DNA of 64,000 nt from Prosthecodimorpha hirschii (GCF_001305515.1 NZ_LJYW01000001.1:2445618-2509617); one strand, 5' to 3'; shown: positions 10,231-19,412, numbered from the stretch's first letter. Program-made: numbers and translations. The notes: generated by a model not told the origin, from the sequence alone.

Positions 10231-11480
10231 CCCGCCCGGACCCGGTCGAAAGCGCGCTGACGGCGGCGCGGCCCAAGGCGATCGCCGCCTTGCTGCGGCA
10301 TTTCCGCGACCTCGATCTCGCCGAGGAGGCCTTCCAGGAGGCCTGCCTGCGCGCGCTCAAGACCTGGCCGGAGAAAGGGGCGCCGCGCGATCCGACCGCC
10401 TGGCTGATCTTCGTCGGACGCAATGTCGCCGTCGACGCCCTGCGCCGATCGCGCCGCCTGGCCAGCCTGCCGGACGAGGATCAACTGTCCGATCTCGACG
10501 ATGCCGAGGCCGCCGTGGTGCGGCAGATCGACGAGGCCGACTATCGCGACGACATCCTGCGCCTGCTGTTCGTCTGCTGCCATCCGGACCTGCCGGCCGA
10601 ACACCAGGTCGCGCTGGCGCTGCGCGTCGTGTCCGGACTTTCGGTGCGCCAGATCGCCCGCGCCTTCCTGGTCGGCGAGAGCGCCATGGAGCAGCGCATC
10701 ACGCGCGCCAAGGGGCGCATCGCCCGCTCGGGCGTCGCCTTCGAGGCGCCGAGCGCGATCGAGCGTACGGAGCGGCTGGCCGCCGTCGCGGCGATGCTCT
10801 ACCTGCTCTACAACGAGGGCTATACGACCGCCGCCGAGCCCGAGGGCCGGGTTCTCGCCGAGGAGGCGATCCGGCTGATCCGTCTCCTGATCCGCCTGTT
10901 CCCCTCGGAGCCGGAGATCATGGGCCTCGCCGCCGTCATGATGCTCGGCCATGCCCGCGCGGCGGCGCGCGCCGATGCCGACGGCCGGCCGATCCCGCTC
11001 GACGCGCAGGACCGCAGCCGCTGGAACCGCAGCCTGATCGCCGAAGGGCTGGCGCTGCTCGACAAGGCGCTGCGCCATCGCCGCCCCGGCCCCTACCAGA
11101 TCCAGGCCGCCATCGCGGCCCTGCATGCCCGCGCCCCCTCGGTCGAGGCGACCGACTGGGCCGAGATCGAGCTTCTCTACGGCGCACTCGAACGGTTCGA
11201 GCCGTCGCCGGTCGTCCGCCTGAACCGCGCCGTTGCGGTGGCGCGCTGCCGCGGCCCGGCCGCCGCCCTGGAGCTGATCGCCCCGCTGGAAAGCGAACTC
11301 GGCGGCTATTTCTACTTCCACGGTACCCGCGGTACCTTCCTGATGGAGCTCGGTCGCAGCGCCGAAGCACAAACCGCCTTCGGCCGTGCCATTGCACTGG
11401 CCCGAAACGCCAACGAGGCCGCCCATATCCGTTCGAAGCTCGACCAGCTGATGGCCGAAGCGGCGCATCCGGAAAAATAA
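10227..11480 (+). CDS. ECF42-type RNA polymerase sigma factor
   Basis: 417 residues, longer than a plain ECF sigma factor. Region 2 (LAEEAFQEACLRALKTWP, then TAWLIFVGRNVAVDALRR) and region 4 (VALALRVVSGLSVRQIARAF) occupy the first 180 residues. They are followed by a long helical C-terminal domain with the family motif YLLYNEGY and TPR-like repeats. ECF42 factors are not controlled by anti-sigma factors; the C-terminal extension is needed for activity in studied members. The GTG start at 10227 overlaps the DGPF gene. Confidence 0.88.
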   Translation: MTRPDPVESALTAARPKAIAALLRHFRDLDLAEEAFQEACLRALKTWPEKGAPRDPTAWLIFVGRNVAVDALRRSRRLASLPDEDQLSDLDDAEAAVVRQIDEADYRDDILRLLFVCCHPDLPAEHQVALALRVVSGLSVRQIARAFLVGESAMEQRITRAKGRIARSGVAFEAPSAIERTERLAAVAAMLYLLYNEGYTTAAEPEGRVLAEEAIRLIRLLIRLFPSEPEIMGLAAVMMLGHARAAARADADGRPIPLDAQDRSRWNRSLIAEGLALLDKALRHRRPGPYQIQAAIAALHARAPSVEATDWAEIELLYGALERFEPSPVVRLNRAVAVARCRGPAAALELIAPLESELGGYFYFHGTRGTFLMELGRSAEAQTAFGRAIALARNANEAAHIRSKLDQLMAEAAHPEK

Positions 11481-11521
11481 CCTGCCTCCCCTGTCGGGAC
11501 CGTCCGCCGGCCGACGTCCTA

Positions 11522-11639
11522 GTGGTCAAAATCTGACATTTGCGTCCCGCAAATGTCAGATTGAATTGACCACGTCGTCAAAGAGTTAGTGGTTTGGATT
11601 CACGAGACGGATGGGTACCATCCGTCTCGATCAAACCAC
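11522..11639 (+). repeat. 118-bp double-hairpin repeat, copy 1
   Basis: The element consists of hairpin 1 (11522-11573), a 15-nt linker and hairpin 2 (11589-11639). Hairpin 1 has 15-bp inner arms (AATCTGACATTTGCG and its complement), a 3-nt loop and 8-bp outer arms GTGGTCAA/TTGACCAC. Hairpin 2 has 11-bp inner arms (GAGACGGATGG), a 3-nt loop and outer arms GTGGTTTG/CAAACCAC. In this copy the flanks extend the symmetry to CTAG on each side. It lies between the sigma-factor gene and the SRPBCC gene. A second copy is at 45083-45200 in the opposite orientation. Confidence 0.9.
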
Positions 11640-11667
11640 TAGGGGCGCAATCGGATCGGAGACATCG

Positions 11668-12171
11668 ATGAGCCTGTTCGCAGCGGACCTGCCCGACCCC
11701 AACGGCTTCGAGCTCAGCGTGACGCGCGAGATCGCCGCGCCGCGCGACCTGATCTTCCGGCTCTGGACCGATCCGGCGCGGATCGAGGAGTGGTGGGGGC
11801 CGGGCGGCATGACGGTTCCGGCGGTCGAGATGGACCTGCGGCCCGGCGGCCGCTTCCACGTCGTCTCGCGCCTGCCGGACGGGCAGGAATATCCCTTCGA
11901 GGGCGTGTTCCTGGAAGTGACCGCGCCGGAGCGGATCGTGTTCACCGATGCCTTCCGGGCCGGCTGGGTGCCGAAGCCCGATCCGTTCACGGTCTCGATC
12001 ACGACGCTCGACGATCTGGGCGACGGGCGCACCCGCTACACCGCGCGCGGCCGCCATTGGAGCGCGGCCAGGCGCGACGAGCATGCCGCGATGGGCTTCG
12101 ACGACGGCTGGGGCCGCAGTGCGGACCGCCTCGCCGCTCTCGCCGAGCGGCTCGCCCGCGGCGCTGCGTGA
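11668..12171 (+). CDS. SRPBCC (AHSA1-like) domain protein
   Basis: 167 residues of a START/Bet v1-like hydrophobic-ligand fold, AHSA1 type: FELSVTREIAAPRDLIF, LWTDPARIEEWWGPGG, GGRFHVV, and ERIVFTDAF. Such proteins bind or act on hydrophobic ligands, but the ligand is unknown. The ATG at 11668 is chosen because an upstream in-frame ATG (11611) lies inside the repeat element. Together with the DGPF protein, sigma factor and the following VOC protein it forms the kind of cluster often seen around ECF42 genes. Confidence 0.85.
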   Translation: MSLFAADLPDPNGFELSVTREIAAPRDLIFRLWTDPARIEEWWGPGGMTVPAVEMDLRPGGRFHVVSRLPDGQEYPFEGVFLEVTAPERIVFTDAFRAGWVPKPDPFTVSITTLDDLGDGRTRYTARGRHWSAARRDEHAAMGFDDGWGRSADRLAALAERLARGAA

Positions 12172-12235
12172 CGCCGAGCCGATCCCGAAATCAGAACCCG
12201 GTCCCCAACCGACCGTACCCCATGGAGGAACGACG

Positions 12236-12652
12236 ATGCAGGTTGCCCCCTATCTCTTCTTCGAAGGCCGCTGCGAGGAGGCAATCGCCTATTACGAGGC
12301 GAAGCTCGGAGCCGAACGGCTCGATCTGATGCGCTTCCGCGAGGCGCCCGATCCGCCGCCGCCCGGCGTGATGCCGCCCGGCACCGAGGACAGGGTGATG
12401 CACGGGCGCATCCGGATCGGATCGACCGACGTGATGGTCTCCGACGGCATGTGCAGCGGCCGCCAGGGCGGCTTCGACGGCTTCTCGCTGACCATCATGG
12501 TCGACACGCCCGCGGAGGCCGACCGCCTGTTCGAGGCCCTGGCGGCGGACGGCGAGGTCCGGATGCCGATCGGGCGGACCTTCTTCTCGCCGCGCTTCGG
12601 CATGGTCGCCGACAAATTCGGCGTCGGCTGGATCATCATCGCGAACCCATGA
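12236..12652 (+). CDS. VOC family protein, PhnB-like
   Basis: 138 residues. It is of the PhnB/DUF1428-like VOC type: QVAPYLFFEGRCEEAIAYYE at the N-terminus, ADRLFEALAADGEVRMP in the middle and FGMVADKFGVGWIII at the end. The function of these single-domain proteins is usually unassigned. ATGGAGGAACG precedes the start. Its stop overlaps an ATG of the next frame (12649), which suggests co-transcription with the BNR protein gene. Confidence 0.85.
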   Translation: MQVAPYLFFEGRCEEAIAYYEAKLGAERLDLMRFREAPDPPPPGVMPPGTEDRVMHGRIRIGSTDVMVSDGMCSGRQGGFDGFSLTIMVDTPAEADRLFEALAADGEVRMPIGRTFFSPRFGMVADKFGVGWIIIANP

Positions 12653-12663
12653 GGGAGGGCGTC

Positions 12664-13746
12664 ATGGCAACGAAAACGCTGCTGCTGCTCGGCACCCGGA
12701 AGGGCGCCTTCCTGCTCGAATCCGATGCCGAGCGTCGGGATTGGACGGTGCGCGGGCCGTTCTGCGAGATGTGGCCGATCAACCACGTCCTCGGCGATGC
12801 CGAGACCGGCACCATCTGGGCGGCCGGCGGCAACGAATGGTTCGGGCCGGCGATCTGGAAATCGTCCGATCTCGGCCGCAGCTGGAGCCATTCGAGCCGC
12901 GGCCTCGCCTATCCGGAAGGTTCGACACCGGTGAAATCGGCCTGGAGCCTCGCCGTCGGCCATGGCCGGGTCTATGCCGGCGTCGAGCCGGCCGGGGTCT
13001 TCGCCAGCGCCGACGGCGGCGAGAGCTTCGCGGAGGTGAAGGGTCTCAGCGAGCATCCCTCCCGCCCCTATTGGATGCCGGGCGGCGGCGGCCTGATCCT
13101 GCATCACGTGCTGTTGCATCCCGACGATCCGGAGCGCTACTGGGTCGCCATCTCGTCGGCGGGCGTGTTCGAGACGCGCGACGGGGGGATCAGCTTCACG
13201 CCGCGCAATCGCGGCGTGCGCTGCGACTACATGCCGGAGGACCAGCGCTACCCCGAGACCGGGCAGTGCGTCCATTCGATCGTCATGGCGGCGGGCCGGC
13301 CGGACCGGCTCTACCAGCAGAACCATTGCGGCATGTACCGGTCGGACGACGGCGGCGAGAACTGGGTGTCGATCGAACAGGGCCTGCCGTCGAGCTTCGG
13401 CTTTCCGGCCGCCGCCCATCCGAGCGATCCGGACCGGGTGTTCCTGATCCCGCTCAACGGCGACATCGCCGGCCGCTTCATGCCCGACGCGCGCGCGGCG
13501 GTCTGGCGCAGCGCCGATGCCGGCCGGACCTGGGCCGACGGCCGCACCGGCCTGCCGCAGGAGGGCGCCTATTTCAACGTGTTGCGCCAGGCCATGGCGA
13601 CCGACCGGCACGACCGGCCCGGTCTCTATTTCGGGACCAATTCGGGATCGCTCTATGCGAGCCTCGACGAGGGCGCAAGCTGGTCGCGGATCGCCGAGAA
13701 CCTGCCGGTGATCGCCTCGGTCGAGACCATGGTGATCGCGGCATGA
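12664..13746 (+). CDS. BNR/sialidase-like beta-propeller protein
   Basis: 360 residues containing several BNR-type repeats with the SxDxGxTW pattern: KSSDLGRSWSHSS, ASADGGESFAEV, YRSDDGGENWVSI, WRSADAGRTWADG, and a last LDEGASWSRIA. No signal peptide is visible, so it is probably cytoplasmic and not a secreted sialidase. The ATG at 12664 follows GAGGGAGG at good spacing; an upstream ATG at 12649 would add five residues. It overlaps the MoaD/ThiS-like gene by 4 bp, and that pairing is the best functional clue. Confidence 0.82.
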   Translation: MATKTLLLLGTRKGAFLLESDAERRDWTVRGPFCEMWPINHVLGDAETGTIWAAGGNEWFGPAIWKSSDLGRSWSHSSRGLAYPEGSTPVKSAWSLAVGHGRVYAGVEPAGVFASADGGESFAEVKGLSEHPSRPYWMPGGGGLILHHVLLHPDDPERYWVAISSAGVFETRDGGISFTPRNRGVRCDYMPEDQRYPETGQCVHSIVMAAGRPDRLYQQNHCGMYRSDDGGENWVSIEQGLPSSFGFPAAAHPSDPDRVFLIPLNGDIAGRFMPDARAAVWRSADAGRTWADGRTGLPQEGAYFNVLRQAMATDRHDRPGLYFGTNSGSLYASLDEGASWSRIAENLPVIASVETMVIAA

Positions 13747-14090
13747 CGGAGGACGGCCCTCCGATCGGCGAACGGGGCGGCGAACGGGGCGGCGAACCGG
13801 CTGGCGGCACCGGCACGGCGCCTCCGGCCCTGGTCCGCCTGTCGCCGCTGCTCGTCACTCTGTTCCCCGGCGCCGCGGCGCTCGTGGCGATCGACGGCGC
13901 CGGCACCGTTGCGGACCTCGTCGCGGCGCTCGACGCCCGCCATCCCGGCATGGCGGCGCGCATCTGCGACGAACGGCCGGCGATCCGGCGGCACATGAAC
14001 GTCTTCGTCGACGGGGCGCGGGCGTCGCTCGCGACCCCGATCCGGCCGGGTGCCGACATCTTCATCCTGACGGCGATCAGCGGTGGCTGA
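13743..14090 (+). CDS. MoaD/ThiS family sulfur-carrier-like protein
   Basis: 115 residues. The last 85 form a ubiquitin-like fold (VTLFPGAAALVAIDGAGTVADLVAALDARHPGM, then MNVFVDG) and end in the diagnostic C-terminal Gly-Gly (AISGG). In MoaD and ThiS this end is adenylated and charged with sulfur. About 27 residues of Gly/Glu-rich N-terminal extension are unusual for the family. No ThiF/MoeB activating enzyme or MoaE is nearby. It is translationally coupled to the BNR propeller gene, which suggests a shared, undefined sulfur-transfer role. Confidence 0.82.
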   Translation: MTEDGPPIGERGGERGGEPAGGTGTAPPALVRLSPLLVTLFPGAAALVAIDGAGTVADLVAALDARHPGMAARICDERPAIRRHMNVFVDGARASLATPIRPGADIFILTAISGG

Positions 14091-14170
14091 CAGCGGTCAC
14101 TGAGCGGGCGCGACAGCCCGCCGGCGCTCGGCTATAAGAGCTTGGAATCGTGCCGTGCCGGGTCGGGGGA

Positions 14171-15736
14171 ATGACGCTGTTTCGCAACTTCCTCGGCGTC
14201 GGCGCGGCCACCATGGTCAGCCGCATCCTCGGCTTCCTGCGCGACACCATGATCGCGGCGGCGCTCGGCACCGGACCGGCGGCGGACGCCTTCTTCGTCG
14301 CCTTCCGCCTGCCCAACCTGTTCCGCCGCTTCTTTGCGGAGGGCGCGTTCAACACCGCCTTCATCCCGCTCTACAGCCGCGCGCTGGAGGCCGACGGACC
14401 GGAGGCGGCCGGCCGCTTCGCCAGCGAGGCCCTGTCGGCCCTGCTGGTCCTCCTGGCGCTCGTGACCGGGCTCGCCGTCATCTTCGCGCCGGCCCTGGTC
14501 TTCCTGCTGGCACCGGGCTTCGCGGCCGATCCGGCCAAGTTCGACCTGGCCGTCCTGATGACGCGCATCTGCTTCCCCTACCTGGCGCTGATCTCGGTCG
14601 GCGCCATGCTGTCCGGGGTGCTCAACGCGCATCGTCTGTTTCTGTTCGCCGCCTTCGTGCCGGCGCTGCTCAATCTCGTCCTGATCGCCTTCCTGTTCGC
14701 CATCCGCCTCGGCGGCGCCGAGCGCACCCCACTCGCCGGCACGATCCTGTCGATCGGCGTCGCGGTCGCCGGACTGGCGCAGTGCGCCGCGCTGGTCTGG
14801 GGCGTGCGCCGCGCCGGCGTCGGCTTCCCGATCGTCCGGCCGCGCCTGACAGCCGCGATCCGCCGCCTCGCCCGGCTCGGCGCGCCCGGCGTCATCGCCG
14901 GCGGCATCACCCAGATCAACCTGGTGGTCGGCACCATCATCGCGTCGCTCTCGGCCGGATCGGTCTCCTACCTCTACTATGCGGACCGGGTCTATCAGCT
15001 GCCGCTCGGCATCGTCGGGGCCGCCATCGGCGTCGTGCTGCTGCCCGAGATCGCCCGGCAGGTGCGCGCCGACCGCGAGGATCTGGCCCTGGCGGCGCAG
15101 AACCGCAGCATCGAATTCGCCGCCGTGCTGACCCTCCCGTCGGCCGTGGCGCTGGCGATCCTGGCCGGGCCGATCGTGGAGGTGCTGTTCGAACGCGGCG
15201 CCTTCGGGCCGCAGGACACGATGAGGACCGCCTCCGCGCTCGCCGCCTATGCGTTCGGCCTGCCGGCCTTCGTGCTGGTCAAGGTCTTCGCGCCGGGCTT
15301 CTTCGCGCGCGAGGACACCGCGACGCCGATGTGGATCGGCATGGCCACCGTGGCGGTCAACATCGCGCTGGCGCTCGCCCTGTTCCCGGTGGTCGACTTC
15401 GTCGCCGTCGCGATCGCCACGTCGATCGCCGGCTGGGTCAATGCGGCGCTGCTCTGGCTGATCACCGTGCGGCGCGGCCATTGGCGGGCCGACTGGGAAC
15501 TGGAGAGCCGTCTGCCGCGCATCGCCGCCAGCGCGGCCGTGATGGGGATGGTGCTCTATCTGCTGGTCGACCCGGTCGGCGTCTGGACCGGGGCCGAGAA
15601 CCATCTCCTGGTCAAGGCCGGCGCGCTCGGAAGCCTGATCGCGCTCGGGCTCGGCCTGTTCTTCGGCGTCGCGCAGGCGACCGGGGCCGTCGATCTCGGC
15701 CGCATCCTGCGCCAGATGCGCCGCCGCCCCACCTGA
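14171..15736 (+). CDS. murJ: Lipid II flippase MurJ (MviN)
   Basis: 521 residues, with about 14 hydrophobic segments typical of the MOP superfamily. Family motifs are the N-terminus [19 protein letters not shown] and [21 protein letters not shown]. MurJ moves lipid II, the peptidoglycan precursor, across the inner membrane and is essential in most bacteria. The ATG at 14171 follows GGGGGA. trpS lies about 150 bp downstream; murJ next to trpS is a common alphaproteobacterial order. Confidence 0.95.
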   Translation: MTLFRNFLGVGAATMVSRILGFLRDTMIAAALGTGPAADAFFVAFRLPNLFRRFFAEGAFNTAFIPLYSRALEADGPEAAGRFASEALSALLVLLALVTGLAVIFAPALVFLLAPGFAADPAKFDLAVLMTRICFPYLALISVGAMLSGVLNAHRLFLFAAFVPALLNLVLIAFLFAIRLGGAERTPLAGTILSIGVAVAGLAQCAALVWGVRRAGVGFPIVRPRLTAAIRRLARLGAPGVIAGGITQINLVVGTIIASLSAGSVSYLYYADRVYQLPLGIVGAAIGVVLLPEIARQVRADREDLALAAQNRSIEFAAVLTLPSAVALAILAGPIVEVLFERGAFGPQDTMRTASALAAYAFGLPAFVLVKVFAPGFFAREDTATPMWIGMATVAVNIALALALFPVVDFVAVAIATSIAGWVNAALLWLITVRRGHWRADWELESRLPRIAASAAVMGMVLYLLVDPVGVWTGAENHLLVKAGALGSLIALGLGLFFGVAQATGAVDLGRILRQMRRRPT

Positions 15737-15890
15737 ATGTCCGAGGGAGCGCGGTTCGGATCGGCGGGACGGATCGGTGCCTCCGTCCCGATCGGACCAC
15801 GAGACCCGCCGCCGGACCCCTGCGCCGCGGCGGCCTCTTGCTCTTGCGGCCGCAATCGGGCACATGCGAGCCGCCAATCAGGACAACGCC

Positions 15891-16952
15891 ATGACCGACG
15901 CCGCGATCAAGCCCTTCAAGCCCCTCGTCTTCTCGGGCGTCCAGCCGACCGGCAATCTGCACCTCGGCAACTATCTCGGCGCGATCGTCAATTTCGTCGC
16001 GCTGCAGAAGTCGCATGACTGCATCTATTGCGTCGTCGACATGCACGCGATCACCGCGACCCTGGTGCAGCCGGACCTGCCGGCGCAGATCCGGGAGGTG
16101 ACCGCCGCCTTCATCGCGGCCGGCATCGATCCCGTGAAGCAGATCGTGTTCAACCAGAGCCGGGTCTCGGCCCATGCCGAACTCGCCTGGGTGTTCAACT
16201 GCGTGGCGCGGCTCGGCTGGCTGAACCGCATGACCCAGTTCAAGGACAAGGCCGGCAAGGACCGCGAGAACGCCTCGACGGGTCTCTACGCCTATCCGAA
16301 CCTGATGGCCGCCGACATCCTGGTCTACAAGGCGACCCATGTCCCGGTCGGCGAGGACCAGAAGCAGCATCTGGAGCTGACGCGCGACATCGCGCAGAAG
16401 TTCAACAACGACTTCGGCCCGCGCATCGCCGAGCTCGGCCTCGGCCGCGGCGAGGCCGGCGGCTTCTTCCCCGCGCCGGAACCGCTGATCCAGCCCCAGG
16501 CCGCGCGCATCATGAGCCTGCGCGACGGCACCAAGAAGATGTCGAAGTCCGACCCGTCGGAATATAGCCGCCTCAATCTGACCGACGACGCCGACACCAT
16601 CGCGCAGAAGCTGCGCAAGGCGAAGACCGACGCCGACGCCATCCCGAGCGAGGCCAAGGGCCTCGAAGGCCGCCCGGAGGCCGAGAACCTGGTCGGCATC
16701 TTCGCCGGTCTGGCCGGCAAGCCGGTCACCGCCGTGCTGCAGGATTTCGGCGGCAGCCAGTTCTCCGCCTTCAAGCAGGCGCTGACCGATCTGGCCGTCG
16801 AGCGGCTGGCCCCGGTCGGCGGCGAGATGAAGCGGCTGGTGGCCGATCCGGGCTATATCGACGGCGTCCTCAGGGCCGGCGCCGAGCGCGCCGCGGCGAT
16901 CGCGGCGCCGATCATGGACGAGGTCAAGGACATCGTCGGCTTCATCCGCTGA
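15891..16952 (+). CDS. trpS: Tryptophan-tRNA ligase
   Basis: 353 residues, the usual size for this order. The class I synthetase signatures are present: the HIGH-like NLHLGNYLG after FSGVQPTG and KMSKS at residues 216-220. It charges tRNA-Trp in the cytoplasm. The ATG at 15891 has AGGAC upstream; an in-frame ATG at 15864 would add nine residues and cannot be ruled out. A strong intrinsic terminator follows within 25 bp of the stop. Confidence 0.95.
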   Translation: MTDAAIKPFKPLVFSGVQPTGNLHLGNYLGAIVNFVALQKSHDCIYCVVDMHAITATLVQPDLPAQIREVTAAFIAAGIDPVKQIVFNQSRVSAHAELAWVFNCVARLGWLNRMTQFKDKAGKDRENASTGLYAYPNLMAADILVYKATHVPVGEDQKQHLELTRDIAQKFNNDFGPRIAELGLGRGEAGGFFPAPEPLIQPQAARIMSLRDGTKKMSKSDPSEYSRLNLTDDADTIAQKLRKAKTDADAIPSEAKGLEGRPEAENLVGIFAGLAGKPVTAVLQDFGGSQFSAFKQALTDLAVERLAPVGGEMKRLVADPGYIDGVLRAGAERAAAIAAPIMDEVKDIVGFIR

Positions 16953-16975
16953 ACGGGAGCGACCGACAGCACGAA

Positions 16976-17010
16976 GCCGGCCGGAGCCCGAAGGCTGCGG
17001 CCGGCTTTTT
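16976..17010 (+). terminator. Rho-independent terminator after trpS
   Basis: GC-rich arms GCCGGCCG (16976-16983) and CGGCCGGC (16998-17005) close a 14-nt loop and are followed by five T residues. Confidence 0.85.
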
Positions 17011-17067
17011 CGTTGCGTCCGGGCGGCGGCGGCCCGCGATAGCCAGCCGAACCGGCCGGCGAGGCCG

Positions 17068-17808
17068 TCAGGCCGCGAGGCTCGACAGCAGGCTCGATGC
17101 GGTCGAATTCGCGCTGTTCGAGGCGGTCGACGCATAGGCGGCGGACGCGATCTCGAACAGCCGGGCGATGGCGTCGGACTGGCTCGACGAGGAGTCCGAA
17201 TCCGAACCGCTGCCGTCGGCCATGCCGCCGGGAGGCGGGCCGGGCGGGGGACCGGGCGGCGGGCCGCCGGCGCCGCCGGGGCCCTGGCTGGCCAGATCCT
17301 TGACGAAGCTCTCCGCCTCGCCGGTGTCGACGCTGCCGCTGCCGTCGGCATCCATCGCCTCGAACAGCTTGGCGACCAGGTCGCCTGACGCGGACTCGAT
17401 CCCGGACGACTGGGCCGCGGCGGAGAACTCGTCCGCCGACATGGCGCCGTCGCCGTCGGTGTCGGCGCTCGACACGACCGCATCGGCGAAGGCCTCGGGG
17501 CCGCCCTGCCCGGCGATCTGGGCCATGATCTGCAGGGACTGCATCCGATCCTGCATCTTGGAATCGAATGTCGACTTCTCGTCCTCGCTGACCGAGCCGT
17601 CGCTGTCGGTATCCATGGCGGCGAACATCTTCTCGGCCATGGCATTGGCCTTGGCGTCCTTGCCGCCGCCCGGGCCCGCGGTCTTGAACTCGTCGAGCGA
17701 GATGCCGCCGCTCTTGTCGGAATCGAGACTGTCGAAGCTCGGCGGTTCCTTGCCGCCGCGCATCATGGGCGGCGGTGCGAAACCGCCAATGCCGCCGATC
17801 GATGTCAT
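17068..17808 (-). CDS. EF-hand calcium-binding protein
   Basis: 246 residues. Four EF-hand-like loops are visible: DSDKSGGISLDEF, DTDSDGSVSEDE, DTDGDGAMSADEF and DADGSGSVDTGEAESF, arranged as two pairs. A Gly/Pro linker (PGPPPGPPPGPPPGG) and a Ser-rich C-terminus follow. No Sec signal is visible; the repeated Asp loops and Gly/Ser-rich tail resemble proteins exported without a cleaved leader, but this is inference. The gene converges on trpS and its terminator. Start at 17808 because it opens the conserved part (MTSIGGIGGF). Confidence 0.82.
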   Translation of the reverse strand: MTSIGGIGGFAPPPMMRGGKEPPSFDSLDSDKSGGISLDEFKTAGPGGGKDAKANAMAEKMFAAMDTDSDGSVSEDEKSTFDSKMQDRMQSLQIMAQIAGQGGPEAFADAVVSSADTDGDGAMSADEFSAAAQSSGIESASGDLVAKLFEAMDADGSGSVDTGEAESFVKDLASQGPGGAGGPPPGPPPGPPPGGMADGSGSDSDSSSSQSDAIARLFEIASAAYASTASNSANSTASSLLSSLAA

Positions 17809-17957
17809 GGGTGCCCCCCTTGCGCGATGCCGTAACGGGACGGCGCTCCGATCACGCGCCGGGCGCGTTAACCAAACCTTTCCACTGACCGGGGGCCGGA
17901 AGCGGATGTGTAAACGAGTGTTTCGGCGGGCTTCCGAGAAACGAAGGCTTGCAAAAT

Positions 17958-19412
17958 TCATCCGGCCGCGTCGGGCGTCGCCAGCGGCAGGCTGACCACC
18001 ACCCGCAGTCCCTGCGGGATCAGATCCTCGAAGGCGATTCGCCCGCCGTGATCGGCAATGACCGCCGAGGCGATGGACAGGCCGAGGCCGAACCCCTCGC
18101 TGGCGCCGGCCGGACGCGCCTCGTCGCCGCGCACGAAGGGTTCCATCATCCGCTCGCGCTGGGCCTCGGCGATGCCCGGCCCGTCGTCGTCGACGGTCAC
18201 GCGGGCCTCCCCGGGCGCGAGCGTCATGCCGACTTCGCACCGGTTGCCGTAGCGCAGGGCATTCTCGATCAGGTTCGAGAAGGCCCGCTCCAGGCTGGAG
18301 ACGTCGGCGACGATCGGGGCGCGTCCGGAGGTCAGTTCGCAGACCACGTCGCCGCCGGTCTCCGCGACGCTGTCGGCGACGGTCTGCACCAGGGCGGCCA
18401 GGTCGACGCGCTGCCGTTCCGCCCCGCTATGGCCCGCGCGCAGATAGTTCAGCGCCCCTTCGACCATCGCCGACATGCGGTCGAGATCGCCTTCCAGCGC
18501 CCGCTTCAGGGACGGATCCTCGACGAACTCCACCTTCAGGCGGAGCCGGGTGATCGGGGTGCGCAGGTCGTGGCCGACCGCCGCCAGGGTGCGGGCATGC
18601 TGGGCGATCAGGTGGGAGACGCGGTCGCGCAGCAGGTTCAGGGCGCGCGCCGCCTTGCGGACTTCGGCCGGACCGCTCTCCGTGATCGGCTCGTGCGGCC
18701 GGTCCGGCTCGAAGCGCTCGGTCGCCTCGGCGAGTTCGCGCAATGGCCGCGTCAGCCAGAAGGCGGCCCAGAGCGACAGCAGCACGGTCGCCAGCACGCC
18801 GAGCAGCAGGATCGAGACGATCCGGCCCGCATCGGGACCGCGGAACGGCCCGAAATTGCCGAAAGGTGCCGGCGAGGCCGGAAAGGTCGCGCGGACGGCG
18901 CGATTTCCGGCGATGGGAATGATGATCCGCCCGGGCTTGCCCTGCGTCGACATCTCCACGATCACGCGTTCGACGCCGAGGTCCCGGCGCAGGAACTCGC
19001 CGAGGTCGGGTCCGAAGATCGGGTTCGGGAAGCCGGGCGGCCCCGGCTCGCCGGGGGCGCCGGCGGCGCCGGGGGGCGGTGGCTCCGGCGTCGATGCGCG
19101 ACGGGCGTCGGCCGGCGGCGGCAGCGGCAGCGCCGCGCTGTCGATCAATTCGAAATCGAAACCCGGAAAGGTCTTGTTGGCCGTGGCGATCACGACCGCG
19201 ACCGCATCCGGATCGGGCTCGGCGATCAGCAGTCGGATCACCGTCATGAAGCCGCCGATGCGGATGATGGGATTGTCCGTTCCGGCCGGCCGCGCGCCGA
19301 AGCGATAGCCGGCCAATCCACCGACCAGGGCGGTCGCCAGCACCGCGACGGCCATCAGCACGCCGACCTGACCGGCGATGCCGCGCGGCAGGAGGCGGAC
19401 GACCCGCTTCAT
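17958..19412 (-). CDS. Sensor histidine kinase, EnvZ-like
   Basis: 484 residues. Transmembrane segments lie at about 11-36 and 198-220 and enclose a periplasmic domain of about 160 residues. A HAMP region follows, then the HisKA box with phospho-acceptor His281 in GHDLRTPITRL. The ATPase domain has an N box (NLIENALRYGN, 380-390), a G1 box (DDDGPGIAE) and a G2 box (GFGLGLSIA, 440-448). The periplasmic part holds a Pro/Gly collagen-like stretch (GAPGEPGPPGFP, around 118-129). It follows the response regulator gene with a 4-bp overlap and is its cognate kinase. The signal is unknown. Confidence 0.92.
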   Translation of the reverse strand: MKRVVRLLPRGIAGQVGVLMAVAVLATALVGGLAGYRFGARPAGTDNPIIRIGGFMTVIRLLIAEPDPDAVAVVIATANKTFPGFDFELIDSAALPLPPPADARRASTPEPPPPGAAGAPGEPGPPGFPNPIFGPDLGEFLRRDLGVERVIVEMSTQGKPGRIIIPIAGNRAVRATFPASPAPFGNFGPFRGPDAGRIVSILLLGVLATVLLSLWAAFWLTRPLRELAEATERFEPDRPHEPITESGPAEVRKAARALNLLRDRVSHLIAQHARTLAAVGHDLRTPITRLRLKVEFVEDPSLKRALEGDLDRMSAMVEGALNYLRAGHSGAERQRVDLAALVQTVADSVAETGGDVVCELTSGRAPIVADVSSLERAFSNLIENALRYGNRCEVGMTLAPGEARVTVDDDGPGIAEAQRERMMEPFVRGDEARPAGASEGFGLGLSIASAVIADHGGRIAFEDLIPQGLRVVVSLPLATPDAAG

